Source: Symsagittifera roscoffensis (taxonomy: Eukaryota > Xenacoelomorpha > Acoela > Convolutidae). Taken from it: a stretch of DNA of 64,000 nucleotides. The stretch is from the NCBI RefSeq assembly GCF_963678635.1, contig NC_087069.1:9250633-9314632 (forward strand), read 5' to 3'. Below, piece by piece: positions 11,801-22,719 of the stretch. A model generated the notes under the pieces. The model ran no database searches, was not told the origin of the DNA, and saw nothing but the letters and a program-made list of their open reading frames with translations. Positions within the stretch are counted from its first letter, which is position 1, and each line of letters begins with the position of its first letter. Both the position numbers and the translations under genes were made by a program.

Positions 11801-11901
11801 ATTTCAGAAAATGTTTGAAATTAACGACTGGACTGGCCGGAATATGTACGAGTTAATCCATCCACTTGATGTCTCACACTTCCAGACAAGTCACAAAAAT
11901 T
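11801..11901 (+). CDS. sim: single-minded-like bHLH-PAS exon (middle of PAS-B), copy 1
   Basis: A 101-base exon bounded by an acceptor (gatgttttag, ending 11800) and a donor GTGAGT at 11902. It begins with one base completing the previous phase-2 codon and ends in phase 1. It encodes the middle of PAS-B, including FEINDWTGRNMYELIHPLDV and the SH that precedes the third PAS-B exon. It differs from the block C exon (32999-33099) by two bases, both synonymous. The following GQ-x-x-T-x-x-YRLL exon is not found for this copy; the DNA enters an assembly gap 78 bases later and does not resume with it. Confidence 0.75.
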
Positions 11902-11979
11902 GTGAGTAAAGATTTCCCAAAAAGTTTTTCTTAAATATATATGTTTTTTTTTGTATTAACTGAAGATATTTTTGATTAT

Positions 11980-12179
11980 NNNNNNNNNNNNNNNNNNNNN
12001 NNNNNNNNNNNNNNNNNNNNNNNNNNNNNNNNNNNNNNNNNNNNNNNNNNNNNNNNNNNNNNNNNNNNNNNNNNNNNNNNNNNNNNNNNNNNNNNNNNNN
12101 NNNNNNNNNNNNNNNNNNNNNNNNNNNNNNNNNNNNNNNNNNNNNNNNNNNNNNNNNNNNNNNNNNNNNNNNNNNNNNN
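11980..12179. other. assembly gap, 200 N
   Basis: Exactly 200 N bases, a length commonly used as a placeholder. The left flank matches block C up to 33179, while the right flank does not continue that match. Order and distance across this point are therefore not guaranteed. Confidence 0.98.
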
Positions 12180-13433
12180 AAAAATGATTCAAAAAAATTA
12201 CTGAATTTTGTTCAGCTATAGTTTTACATCATTTAGGTGTTCCACTAACTTTAAAGTCAACATCTAGGAGTGGCAGTAATCTCCACTCATAATTACGTTT
12301 GATTTCCCTTGAAAAGTCATAAAAAGGAAAACATTAATGATTGTGCGCTCCGAGCTTTTTTTACAAAATATATATGGGAGATGTTGTATATATAATGAGA
12401 GATCTCATAATCAATTCGAAAGTTGGAAAATTTTTTGTTCTCTTGATTTCAAAACACTTGAAAACGAAGGTGGTTGGTTGTCTTCTGTACAAACCAAGCA
12501 AGCGTGCTGATAAACCTGAATTGAACATCAGTTCAACCCGTCCTCGCTTAAAAACTTCATCAACGTTCGTAAATCGGGGTTTGATAAAAGCTAACTAAGG
12601 GAATTGATAAAATGTTTCTGGAATTAGATGAAAGTTTTCTTTTTGATACGTTTTTCTAAAAAAAATGCTTGAAATACAAATCACTGTCAAACAAGAAATG
12701 ATTCTACACGGCTCTTTCAAAAATATAAAATTGATCTCTCAAAAATTATTTCAAAGATTTTGTGTTCGGATAGTTTTTTCAAAAGACCAACTTCGACTTT
12801 CAACAAGCCATTTTTGACAGGATTTTTCAAACATTACGAGGCTAAACTCTGCGCTGAATCGGTGCACAAAATTTGTGTCTGTTTGTTCCTGGATTCCAGA
12901 GACAAACCTTCAAACATGATCCAAAATTTAAGTGGATTCCCTTTGTGGATTTGAGTTTTGATTTGGGTTTCTGATCTATAGCAAAACATAATTTTAAAGC
13001 AAGGACCTAAACATTGTCAATGGAATCCACAAACAAATCCTAACAAATTGGTTAACTGAATTGGTGGATATCACCCATTACTATTTGGGGTATACAGACC
13101 AGCAAGCATTTTTTATTCACGTTTTGGAAACCGAACACCGCAGGAATTCATTATTTGAAGTTGATGGATTGAGAAGGTTTGGAAACACAACATACATAAT
13201 CTCGCCGATTTAGGTCAATATTGGGGGTTCCATCAACCCGAAATGATTATCTAGTTGATAGAAAAAGAATTCAAATGATGAGTGATAAGGGGTGAAATGA
13301 TAAAGTGAATTCAAATCATGAGTGCAGTATTTGATTTGAGTCGGGTGTTAAATCAAACGATGAGGGAAGTAATTGAGATGAAATGAAATGGCACATCCCA
13401 TATACTAGTATGGTGGAGTAGTCGCTCGAAAAA
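12180..13433. other. unassigned DNA; weak plus-strand match to 61580-61760
   Basis: No gene recognised. An 85-codon open frame at 12341-12598 shows no known motif. Between about 12790 and 13050 the phrase order (a 'ttcaaacattacgag' part, a 'tgcgctgaatcggtgca' part, then 'gtggattcc') resembles 61600-61760 in the same orientation, so this may be a third, direct copy of the repeat described at 13560-15700. Confidence 0.35.
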
Positions 13434-13486
13434 GCCCCGCATGCTTTTTCTTTTGACAGGCCCCGCATGCAGGCCCCGCATGCGTA
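13434..13486 (+). repeat. three copies of GCCCCGCATGC
   Basis: The 11-mer GCCCCGCATGC, which contains the palindrome GCATGC, occurs three times within about 50 bases. It stands out from the AT-rich surroundings. Function unknown. Confidence 0.8.
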
Positions 13487-13559
13487 TAGTTTGTAACAAT
13501 TTGAAAACTTTTTTGTGTATAAAATTATTCATTCCAAAATTTCGCGAAAAGATTACAAA

Positions 13560-15700
13560 TTGTATAATTTTGTCGTTTGTAACAAAAAATGTGCCAAATA
13601 GCGACTCTATTTGCTTTTAATTTTTATTCATTAAACTCAGTTTTTGAAGTTTTTTTAGTTATCCACCTTCAAAAACCGTGAGAAGAGAGGTTTTAGGAAA
13701 AACGAACATAAAAATAGACTGAAATCACCATGAATATTTTTTTGAATGCCTAACCCATAATTAATAAACAATTTTGTAGCTCTAAAGGTATAATTCTCAA
13801 GGGAATCCATCAAAGTAATACCCTTTTGTCTGGAACGTACCATTTAATTCAAAAAATGTCATTTTAAATTGCGTAATTTTGAAAAATAAAGCTTGGAGAA
13901 ATCGAAAACTAAATTGTATTCTTTGAAAAACAGCTGAATAGAGATGGGATTTGATACCCACGCTCGGAGGCCGCCTTGGACGAGCAGTCCAAAACCTTAA
14001 CCACTCGGTCACCCTGTCTTAAAAACCCATTTACTCCAGCAACACTGAACGAACGATATTTTGAATAAGATTAACTCAGTGACCTTTCAAACTGGCATTT
14101 AAACACTAGCTTTTATGGTTAATGAGTATGCTTTTGAATGCGATCAAATTAGACGAACGCGATACTAAACGAAGAAGAAAGGGATGAACTCTTAAGTTTT
14201 CCGAAAATGGAGAATTTGAATGAGTGAGTTTAAGAATCAATACAAGTATGGTAGAGGGATCCAATTTTGCCAGGCTGTTTCAACGAATAGATTCTTGTGA
14301 TCTATAAAAAAAACAGTTACGTTTTTGATGTTAAAACATCTTTTTTGTTAGGAAAATTTAATCTGTTTTGAAGTGTAGCGTATAACCTCATAGTTGCTTA
14401 GCCCAAAACGATCTGCATTAACCTTTGGAACTTAACAAAAATTTGCCAAAGTGTTCATAAGATCATAAAATTAAGTTTTTAATGTCAAATTAAATTTTTT
14501 GCTAAAAAAAGTTTCAAGTCGTTTTCCTTTTGCTTCTCGCTGGTGGTTAGGTTCGCTGTTTTTTCAGCATAGCATCATTACAAGACTACTTGTTAAATTT
14601 TCAATGGGTGCTATAGAAACTGTTTTACGTTAAGGAAAATTAATGAGGTCGGCTTATCGAAAAAAGAAAGGAAATCTGAATATTTGGAGTCTCGGGAAAA
14701 CGCGATGTTTTTTGGCCTGTTTTTTTTTTACAAAGTTTAAGCGATTTTTTCAGAAATTATCCTGCTCACCAAAAGGTTCTGATACAAAACCTTTCCTCTG
14801 TTTTGTACACCTGGGTACTACTGAGTCAGCACAAAGTTTACGGATGATCTTGCCTGTGTTTTGATATGATGGTCATTCCGTTCGAAACCTACTTTTTACG
14901 TATTTGTTATCTTCGTGGTTTTGGTTCTTTGCTGAATTTTATAAATTTTGTAGTTGGTGGGCTCTTGAGTTAAACCTAGAGGTTTTTTGTTCTTGTGGCT
15001 ATTGGGTGTTTTCGTACTGAAAAATTATTTGCAGTTTTTTCTGATCAAAAGTGTAATTTATTCTTGATTGTTGATTGTCCAAACTTGTTTCTAGCTAGTA
15101 GTAAGTCAATTGGTTTTTACTTTGTCTTTTTGCATATTTAAGTAGAATGAAGCTTTTATCTGAATAGCCCAATGGAGAATATAGTATCTCAATTAGATCG
15201 GACTATATTTTATGCTCCCCGGCAAAGAAAAGATTCGTTGACTTGATGAGGAAGAAAAACTGAAAATTTGTAAGAAGGAATTGAGATCGAACTTGGTTGC
15301 TTAACAGGAATAGAGATCAAAGATAGAGACATGAAATGAGATCGATTGTTTGGTATTTCAACTGGTGGGTGACCAACTTAGTAATTGAGATTGAACTTGC
15401 TTGTGACAACCTAGTAAAAAAAATATAATTTAAAACGCTTGCTTTTTGATTCATATAAAAATAAACGGAAACCGCAAAAAAAACTGCGGATTCCATTCAC
15501 AAATTGCGGATTCATTTACAATTTGTTTGTGGAATCGAAAACAGCAAAAAGATACAAGTTGAGTAGCCACGTTGCGGACTCCGCAAAAATCCTGATTTTG
15601 GTTTTTTGTGAAATGCGCTTGCAATGCACAGAATGCACACTTATTTGGCCTCGTAATAAAAATTACGAGAGCTCTGAGCTCAAATCTAAATAAATGTTTT
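13560..15700 (-). repeat. diverged long inverted repeat, left arm (partner 61000-64000)
   Basis: Read on the minus strand, this block is colinear with 61000-64000. Matching landmarks are 'gcgttttaaattat' with 'gttgaaataccaaa' (15340-15440 versus 61965-62050), 'gtaggtttcgaac' with 'catatcaaaac' (14870-14900 versus 62535-62575), 'gttttcccga' (14690 versus 63080), 'tcaaaggtcactga' (14085 versus 63667) and the tRNA-like sequence. Divergence is high and spacing differs, so it is an old dispersed repeat. No transposase or coding sense is visible. Confidence 0.65.
13940..14018 (-). tRNA. tRNA-Ser(GCU)-like pseudogene
   Basis: On the minus strand GACAGGG is followed by an A box (TGACCGAGTGGTTAAGG), an anticodon stem TTGGA/TCCAA with a seven-base loop containing GCT, an extended variable arm, and a B box-like TATCAAATCCC. 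The T loop has one base too many and the 3' acceptor strand that should pair with GACAGGG is missing. It is therefore a degenerate tRNA or part of a tRNA-derived repeat. The homologous copy is at 63734-63812. Confidence 0.6.
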
Positions 15701-16182
15701 ACATGTGATCAAGTTTCACAAGGTTATGGCGATTTGGAAAATCGGCTTATTGGAGATAAAAAACGCGCGATTTTTTTGCTGTGCTTGTGGTACGCACTTT
15801 AATGATATTTACATACTGGACCTCATTAAAGGATGCCTGGGCTAGTTAAGTAACGTTTAGTTAAAGTGTAGCCATATTAAAATCACAAGTTATGTAATAG
15901 TACAAATCTAAATCAGTAATAGTAAAATTACGAATACCGATTTACGACCTTGGGTCGATTCATACAAATTTCGACAGTCTGTCAATCATACACGGTGGTA
16001 AATTCTTTTGTCGAAAGACCTGTGTTGATCACTACTTCTAAAAACCTTGATGCTACAACTTGAATTCAAAGAAATACTTTTACGATCAACTTTATCAGGT
16101 ATTGTTTTATCAAAAAAACATATAGCTCCATCTGCGGTTTCTTGTTAACCATACGTCGCGCCATAAATCTTTCCATGGTATC

Positions 16183-16370
16183 CATACTTCGAGCCATGCA
16201 TGATGTCATAGTAACCATAAATCGCAAGCATTCACGGTGATATATCACTTTTTAGCTTAATTAAGGGGACCCAAATTCGATAATTTTAAGAGGGAAGCTA
16301 AAAAAAGTTATGTCACCATGAATGCTTGCGATTGTTGATTACTATGGCATCATGCATGGCAAGACGTATG
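16183..16370. repeat. 76-bp arm hairpin before the minisatellite
   Basis: The left arm (16183-16258) and the right arm (16295-16370) are near-complementary around a loop of about 36 bases. Both contain CCATGCATGATG and ATCGCAAGCATTCA in inverse orientation. It could be the end of a foldback element or a cruciform-prone site. The second unit has the same structure at 22359-22546. Confidence 0.8.
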
Positions 16371-16544
16371 CACATTTTGATCGACCCAGGCTGAGATAAA
16401 CATGGCATTTTCCTCGTCATTCTTGGATAATTGGCTAGAAAAATTCTTCTGGTAAGCCGGGGCCGAGGTCCGCGACACATGTTGCGACCAAAATGGGTTG
16501 TCGAAATGCACTATCTGCGACCGAAATTCCATCGTCTCGCCAAA

Positions 16545-19500
16545 GGCTTGAGTCGCACAAAGTCGTAACATGGTTCGCGCAATATAGCCACATAGCTAAA
16601 TTGGGTCGCGCAAAGTCGCAACTTAGGTCGCACAGAGTCGCAACATGAGATACGCGAAGTCGCAACACGGGTCGCGCAAAGTCGCAACATGGGTTGCGCA
16701 AAGTTGCAACATGCGTCGCTCAAGTCGCAACACGCGTTGCGCAAAGTCGCAATGTGCATCTTGCAAAGTCGCAACATGCGTCGCACAAAGTTGCAACATG
16801 CGTCGCTCAAAGTCGCAACACGTTTCGCGCAAAGTCGCAACATGCGTCGGGCAAATTCGCAACATGGGTCGCGCAAATTCGCAACATGGGTTGAGCAAAG
16901 TCGCAACATGAGATGCGTGAAGTCGCAACACGGGTCGCGCAAAGTCGCAACATGGGTTGCGCAAAGTTGCAACATGCGTCGCTCAAGTCGCAACACGCGT
17001 TGCGCAAAGTCGCAATGTGCATCTCGCAAAGTCGCAACATGCGTCGCACAAAGTTGCAACATGCGCCGCTCAAAGTCGCAACACGTTTCGCGCAAAGTCA
17101 CAACATGGGTCGCGCAAAGTCGCAACATGGGTCGCGCAAAGTTGCAATAAGAGTCGCGCAAAGTCGCAACATGCTTCTGGCAAAGTCGCAAAATGGGTCG
17201 TGCAAAGTCGCAACATGAGTCGGGCAAAGTTGCAACATGGGTCGTGCAAAGTCGCAACATGGGTCGTGCAAAGTCGCAACATGGGTCGCGCAAAGTCGCA
17301 ACATGGTCGCGCAAAGTCACAACATGGACAGCGTGAGTTAATTCGGTCAAATTATATCAAGCCTGGGTCGACATGGTCGAAACATACCATTTTTGGTCGA
17401 GTCGGTCAAAAAATAAACTGCAAACCTCGACCCGAAATTGCGAAAGTTGAGCAAATTACTCTGGTTGCGCAAATTTGCAACATGGGTCGCGCAAAGTTGC
17501 AACATGCGTCGCGCAAAGTTGCAACATGTGTCGCTCAAAGTCGCAACACGCGTTGCGCAAAGTCGCAATATGCATCTCGCAAAGTCGCAACATGGGTCGC
17601 ACAAAGTCGCAACATGGCTCGTGCAATGTTGCAACATGCGTCGGGCAAATTCGCAACACGGGTCGCTCAAAGTCGCAATATGGGTTGAGCAAAGTCGCAA
17701 CATGCTTCTGGCAAAGCCGCAACACGCGTCGCACAAAGTCGCAATATGCATCTCGCAAAGTCGCAACAATGGTCGCACAAAGTTGCAACATGCGTCGCTC
17801 AAAGTCGCAACACGTTTCGCGCAAAGTCGCAACATGCGTCGGGCAAATTCGCAACATGGGTCGCGCAAAGTCGCAACATGGGTTGAGCAAAGTCGCAACA
17901 TGAGATGCGTGAAGTCGCAACACGGGTCGCGCAAAGTCGCAACATGGGTTGCGCAAAGTTGCAACATGCGTCGCTCAAGTCGCAACACGCGTTGCGCAAA
18001 GTCGCAATGTGCATCTCGCAAAGTCGCAACATGCGTCGCACAAAGTTGCAACATGCGCCGCTCAAAGTCGCAACACGTTTCGCGCAAAGTCACAACATGG
18101 GTCGCGCAAAGTCGCAACATGGGTCGCGCAAAGTTGCAATAAGAGTCGCGCAAAGTCGCAACATGCTTCTGGCAAAGTCGCAAAATGGGTCGTGCAAAGT
18201 CGCAACATGAGTCGGGCAAAGTTGCAACATGGGTCGTGCAAAGTCGCAACATGGGTCGTGCAAAGTCGCAACATGGGTCGCGCAAAGTCGCAACATGGTC
18301 GCGCAAAGTCACAACATGGACAGCGTGAGCTAATTCGGTCAAATTATATCAAGCCTGGGTCGACATGGTCGAAACATACCATTTTTGGTCGAGTCGGTCA
18401 AAAAATAAACTGCAAACCTCGACCCGAAATTGCGAAAGTTGAGCAAATCACTCTGGTTGCGCAAATTTGCAACATGGGTCGCGCAAAGTTGCAACATGCG
18501 TCGCGCAAACTTGCAATATGCATCTCGCAAAGTCGCAGCATGGGTCGCGCAAAGTTGCAACATGTGTCGCTCAAAGTCGCAACACGCGTTGCGCAAAGTC
18601 GCAATGTGCATCTCGCAAAGTCGCAACATGGGTCGCACAAAGTCGCAACATGGCTCGTGCAATGTTGCAACATGCGTCGGGCAAATTCGCAACACGGGTC
18701 GCTCAAAGTCGCAACATGGGTTGAGCAAAGTCGCAACATGCTTCTGGCAAAGCCGCAACACGCGTCGCGCAAAGTCGCAATATGCATCTCGCAAAGTCGC
18801 AACATGGGTCGCACAAAGTCGCAACATGGCTCGTGCAAAGTCGCACCATGCGTCGGGCAAATTCGCAACATGGGTCGCGCAAAGTCGCAACATGGGTTGA
18901 GCAAAGTCGCAACATGTTTCTGGCAAAGTCGCAACCTGGGTCGTGCAAAGTCGCAACATGCGTCGGGCAAAGTTGCAACATGGGTCGCGCAAGGTCACAA
19001 CATGGACAGCGTGAGTCAAGTCGGTCAAAACATATCAAGACTGGGTCGACACGGTCGGAACATACCATTTTTGGTCGAGTCGATCAAAACATAAACTGCA
19101 AACCTCGACCCGAAGTTGCAAAAGTTGAGCAAATCACTTTGGTCGCGCACATTTGCAACATGGGTCGCGCAAAGTTGCAACATGCGTCGCGCAAACTTGC
19201 AATATGCATCTCGCAAAGTCGCAGCATGGGTCGCGCAAAGTTGCAACATGTGTCGCTCAAAGTCGCAACACGCGTTGCGCAAAGTCGCAATATGCATCTC
19301 GCAAAGTCGCAAATCACTTTGGTCGCGCAAATTTGCAACATATTGCTTTTGAGTCGCGCAAAATCGCAAATTGCTTTTTGTCGGGCAATATGCTGCAAAT
19401 ATTTCGGTCGCGCAAAGTAGCAACATACCAATTTTGTGTCGCAATGGTTGCAACATTCCTTTTTTGGGTCCCGTAAAGTCGCAACATATCTGTTCTGGGT

Positions 19501-19545
19501 CGGGCAAAGTTGAGGAAATACTTCGGTCGCACAAAGTCGCAAGGG
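16545..19545 (+). repeat. 22-bp minisatellite array, unit 1
   Basis: About 130 copies of a 22-base motif with core GTCGCGCAAAGTCGCAAC. Variants include GTCGTGC, GTTGCGC, CTTCTGGC and CATCTCGC starts. Higher-order periods are visible: about 263 bases (twelve units, one of 21 bases), about 992 and about 687 bases, the last two marked by a 140-base non-repeat spacer at 17325-17465, 18318-18460 and 19005-19145. Because 22 is not a multiple of three and the units lack stops, all frames on both strands stay open, which gives spurious frames up to 381 codons. Not a CRISPR: there are no unique spacers. Confidence 0.95.
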
Positions 19546-20749
19546 TTGCATTATAAGTCCCCGAACTCGACCCGGGAATCTTTTTAAAACAAATTTGCGA
19601 CCCAAAATTACTTCAAATCCTCCACGAGTTGACGCGCTTGATGGTCCTCCAACTAAACCTGAAAAGAGCTACTTACACAATCAACTTTACTATATTTTGT
19701 TTTATCTAAAATACATATAGTCCTACTGAGAGAAAATAGCTTTTTTCCTTCTCATTCGTGGATAAAGGGCTTGGAAAATTCTCTCTGGTAATCAGTTTGA
19801 AAGAGAAACACAACTCAAATCTACTCATAAAACCACCAGGTAATGTCGTGCTTGACAAATTTCCAAATAAACCGGAAGAGAAAGGCGATTCAGAAGTCGC
19901 GGTCGAATAAAAAAATAGAGGATGGAATTTCACGAATATGCGAAAAGTCATTGAAAAAAATTCCGAGAAAATAAGGAGAAATGGACTCAAAATCAGTCCC
20001 ACGGTTCATTATCCCAATGCAGAGGATGCACAATGCTTTGCTTCCCAGAGCTAGAAGGACGGAAAAAGTTTCTTCAAAAAATACCTGTAAAGAAAGCTCA
20101 ATGAACTAACCTAGAGGTTATTTTGGAAATGGGTAGCAACATTTAAGGAAGAAAGAAATTTGGCAGTAGAAAGAAGTAAGCAAACCTATTTTTCTGCTGG
20201 AAATAAAATGATTCGCTCTGCAATCTTTCCAGGCTAGACTATCAGTTCAGGGGGTGTTGTGCGCATGGATGTTAAATGAGAAAAGTTGTGCCCACCGAGA
20301 CGTATAAATCGAACGAGTGAACAATACTGCAATAAATCATGAAACGACTAGACGGAAACATTCACCGGAGAAAACAAGAAACATCGCACTAAAATTACTT
20401 CGACGGAGTCTACGTCGTCGGAGTTTCAAAAAATAATTTCAGCGAAACTCGGAACTAGACTTTCAAGATCAAACAAGAGACCCCAAAAGTAACCTCGATG
20501 GCTTCTGATCATTTTGGCAATTTTAATCATTCTCAGTTCACATTCACTATCGGTTCACAACCACTCTCGGTTCACATGCCGACGAAGGTATATCAGAATC
20601 TAAATAAGTTTACGATGGATAATTTTTTTTTAAATTGTCCTCATTTGATTTTTACCTGTTAAACGTATGGAACTATTTGAGCCCTAATTTATCAAAAAAA
20701 ACTGCGCCCTATTGAAGCTGCTTACTTTTAGGCAAGTTTTCCATCATAG
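19546..20749. other. unassigned segment after the minisatellite (copy at 24870-26069)
   Basis: The array ends with 'gaactcgacccggg' at 19563-19576. The following 1.2 kb is moderately GC-rich and nearly identical to its copy. Neither strand shows a recognisable protein; a 98-codon minus-strand frame at 19706-20002 has no known motif. Short repeats of 'cggttcaca' type lie at 20535-20577. Confidence 0.4.
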
Positions 20750-21990
20750 TTTTTGACTTAAATCATCCCAATTTGAAAAATGCGTTTTAGATTTCAGATT
20801 TTAGTCGTTTTGTCCAAACAAATTAAATCAGAACTAACTTGCTTCTAATGTTGTGTTTTTGCCGTTAGTTTTTGCTGAGATTTTTCGTTTTATCTGAGAA
20901 AAAACCGATGTTTGGTTGAATGAAAAAAAAACATATTTTACCTGTGATCTATTTTTTTTGCAAAATTTTATGGGGGTTCAAAAATTGTCAAACTGGCCCA
21001 TTAGGATATATCAAGCGCGACATAGTTTGTGCTATTTAAGCGTCAACGGATCAATTAAGCAATCCGATTTCATAATGCAATACTAGATTAACAAAAAGTT
21101 ATTTTGTGCTTTACATAATGTGAGGTGGGATAGTCGCCCAATTTAGTGCATTTATATCTCGGGAAATCAGAGACATGTCTCTAAACATTGTAAAGTTTTG
21201 CCGGAATGATCAAAGAAAACGAAAAAACAAAAGAAAACCAAAGAGAGCGTCCTTGTTGCAATATTCGCACACAATTCGCAAAACACAGTTTGGTATTTCA
21301 TCGGAAAAGTTACTTGCCAATAGTTTTTCCACGTTCAATCCTCAACAAGGAGTCACCAATAAGTTTTCAGTTTTATTTGTTTGATAAAAGCTTCAAAAAT
21401 TATATCTACACTGAAAAAAAAATCATATGGTTTGTATGACTAAAGATAATGATAAACGTTTTGTTTCGCACATTTTGAAAATTCATTGGTTTCGGTAAAA
21501 AATAAGTAATTTTTAAAATCTCGAAAATATTAACTTTTAGAAGTCTTGTTAATTTGAGCTTTTACCCGAAAGCAATCTCGCAGAAATAATCTAAGCTTCT
21601 TCCACATTGAAAAGTTATGCTTGTTTGACTTTTCTTAATTTTAAATGCGATAAAGTTTGAACTAATATGAAAACCTGTGAAAAAAGTGTTTTCTTTTTCA
21701 ACCAGGGTTGGACGAATGAAGAATGAAACCTCTCGGAATAAGTTTCTATGGATAAAAATCATTCATTATGGATTTTCATGGTCTGTCTCCACAAACTTAT
21801 AAAGTAATCGGTTATATTGGATCATTAAACAATCAAAAAATACGGGGGGTAAAAGTGGGTTAGAGTTAGGGTTAGGGCTAGGGGGGTTGAGGATAGCTGA
21901 GGTGGAGTAGATGTGTGCTGAGGTAGAGTGGGTGGGGAGGTAGTACAAGGGTGGTGAGGGTAGGTGGGTGCTAGTAGGCGAGGTTGAGGG
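20750..21990 (+). repeat. segmental duplication block B, ending in a G-rich TTAGGG-like tract
   Basis: Colinear with 1470-4100 (lacking the AT-rich insert of block A) and about 99 percent identical to 26070-27310. The last 150 bases (21840-21990) are the G-rich tract, starting with GGGTTAGAGTTAGGGTTAGGG. Block B stops at the tandem-duplication junction. Confidence 0.85.
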
Positions 21991-22358
21991 TATTGTCCTC
22001 ATTAAAGGATGCCTGGGCTAGTTAAGTAACGTTTAGTTAAAGTGTAGCCATATTAAAATCACAAGTTATGTAATAGTACAAATCTAAATCAGTAATAGTA
22101 AAATTACGAATACCGATTTACGACCTTGGGTCGATTCATACAAATTTCGACAGTCTGTCAATCATACACGGTGGTAAACTCTTTTGTCGAAAGACCTGTG
22201 TTGATCACTACTTCTAAAAACCTTGATGCTACAACTTGAATTCAAAGAAATACTTTTACAATCAACTTTATCAGGTATTGTTTTATCAAAAAAACATATA
22301 GCTCCATCTGCGGTTTCTTGTTAACCATACGTCGCGCCATAAATCTTTCCATGGTATC

Positions 22359-22546
22359 CATACTTCGAGCCATGCATGATGTCATAGTAACCATAAATCT
22401 CAAGCATTCACGTTGATATATCACTTTTTAGCTTAATTAAGGGGACCCAAATTCGATAATTTTAAGAGGGAAGCTAAAAAAAGTTATGTCACCATGAATG
22501 CTTGCGATTGTTGATTACTATGGCATCATGCATGGCAAGACGTATG
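22359..22546. repeat. 76-bp arm hairpin, second copy
   Basis: Arms 22359-22434 and 22471-22546 repeat the structure at 16183-16370, with a few substitutions in the left arm. Confidence 0.8.
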
Positions 22547-22719
22547 CACATTTTGATCGACCCAGGCTGAGATAAACCTGGCATTTTCCTCGTCATTCTT
22601 GGATAATTGGTTAGAAAAATTCTTCTGGTAGCCCGGGGCCGAGGTCCGCGACACATGTTGCGACCAAAATGGGTTGTCGAAATGCACTATCTGCGACCGA
22701 AATTCCATCGTCTCGCCAA

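Larger units (their letters stand above)
1470..11979 (+). repeat. segmental duplication block A (partners 20750-21990 and 26070-33180)
   Basis: Sequence from about 1470 onward is colinear with 20750-21990 and with 26070-33180 in the same orientation. Landmarks shared by all three are the 'tttagatttcagattttagtcg' region (1515, 20785, 26105), 'gcgacatagtttgtgctatt' (2700, 21014, 26339), the 'gggttgga' segment (3500, 21700, 27025) and the G-rich tract (4010, 21850, 27175). Blocks A and C then share two sim exons, a satellite array and a hAT MITE. Divergence in noncoding parts is substantial, with many indels. The block ends at the assembly gap, so its true right edge is unknown. Confidence 0.85.
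15820..21996 (+). repeat. 6.2-kb tandem duplication, first unit
   Basis: The sequence from 'cctcattaaaggatgcctgg' (15820) to the G-rich tract ending near 21990 is repeated immediately downstream from 21997. Order within the unit: hairpin, 22-bp minisatellite array, unassigned 1.2-kb segment, block B of the larger duplication, G-rich telomere-like tract. At the junction 'ggttgaggg' is followed by 'tattgt' and then the start phrase. Single-copy parts are roughly 99 percent identical between units, so the duplication is much younger than the A/C divergence. Confidence 0.9.

Noticed and set aside
11941-12204. Open frames across the N block
   Set aside because: They exist only because N cannot be read as a stop.
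13940-14018. Functional tRNA genes at 13940 and 63734
   Set aside because: Both lack the 3' acceptor strand, and one has an oversized T loop.
16511-19094. Long open frames in the 22-bp arrays (279, 331 and 381 codons and others) as repeat-protein genes
   Set aside because: All frames on both strands are open for the same stretch because the unit has no stop and a length not divisible by three. There is no preferred frame, no start context and no synonymous bias.
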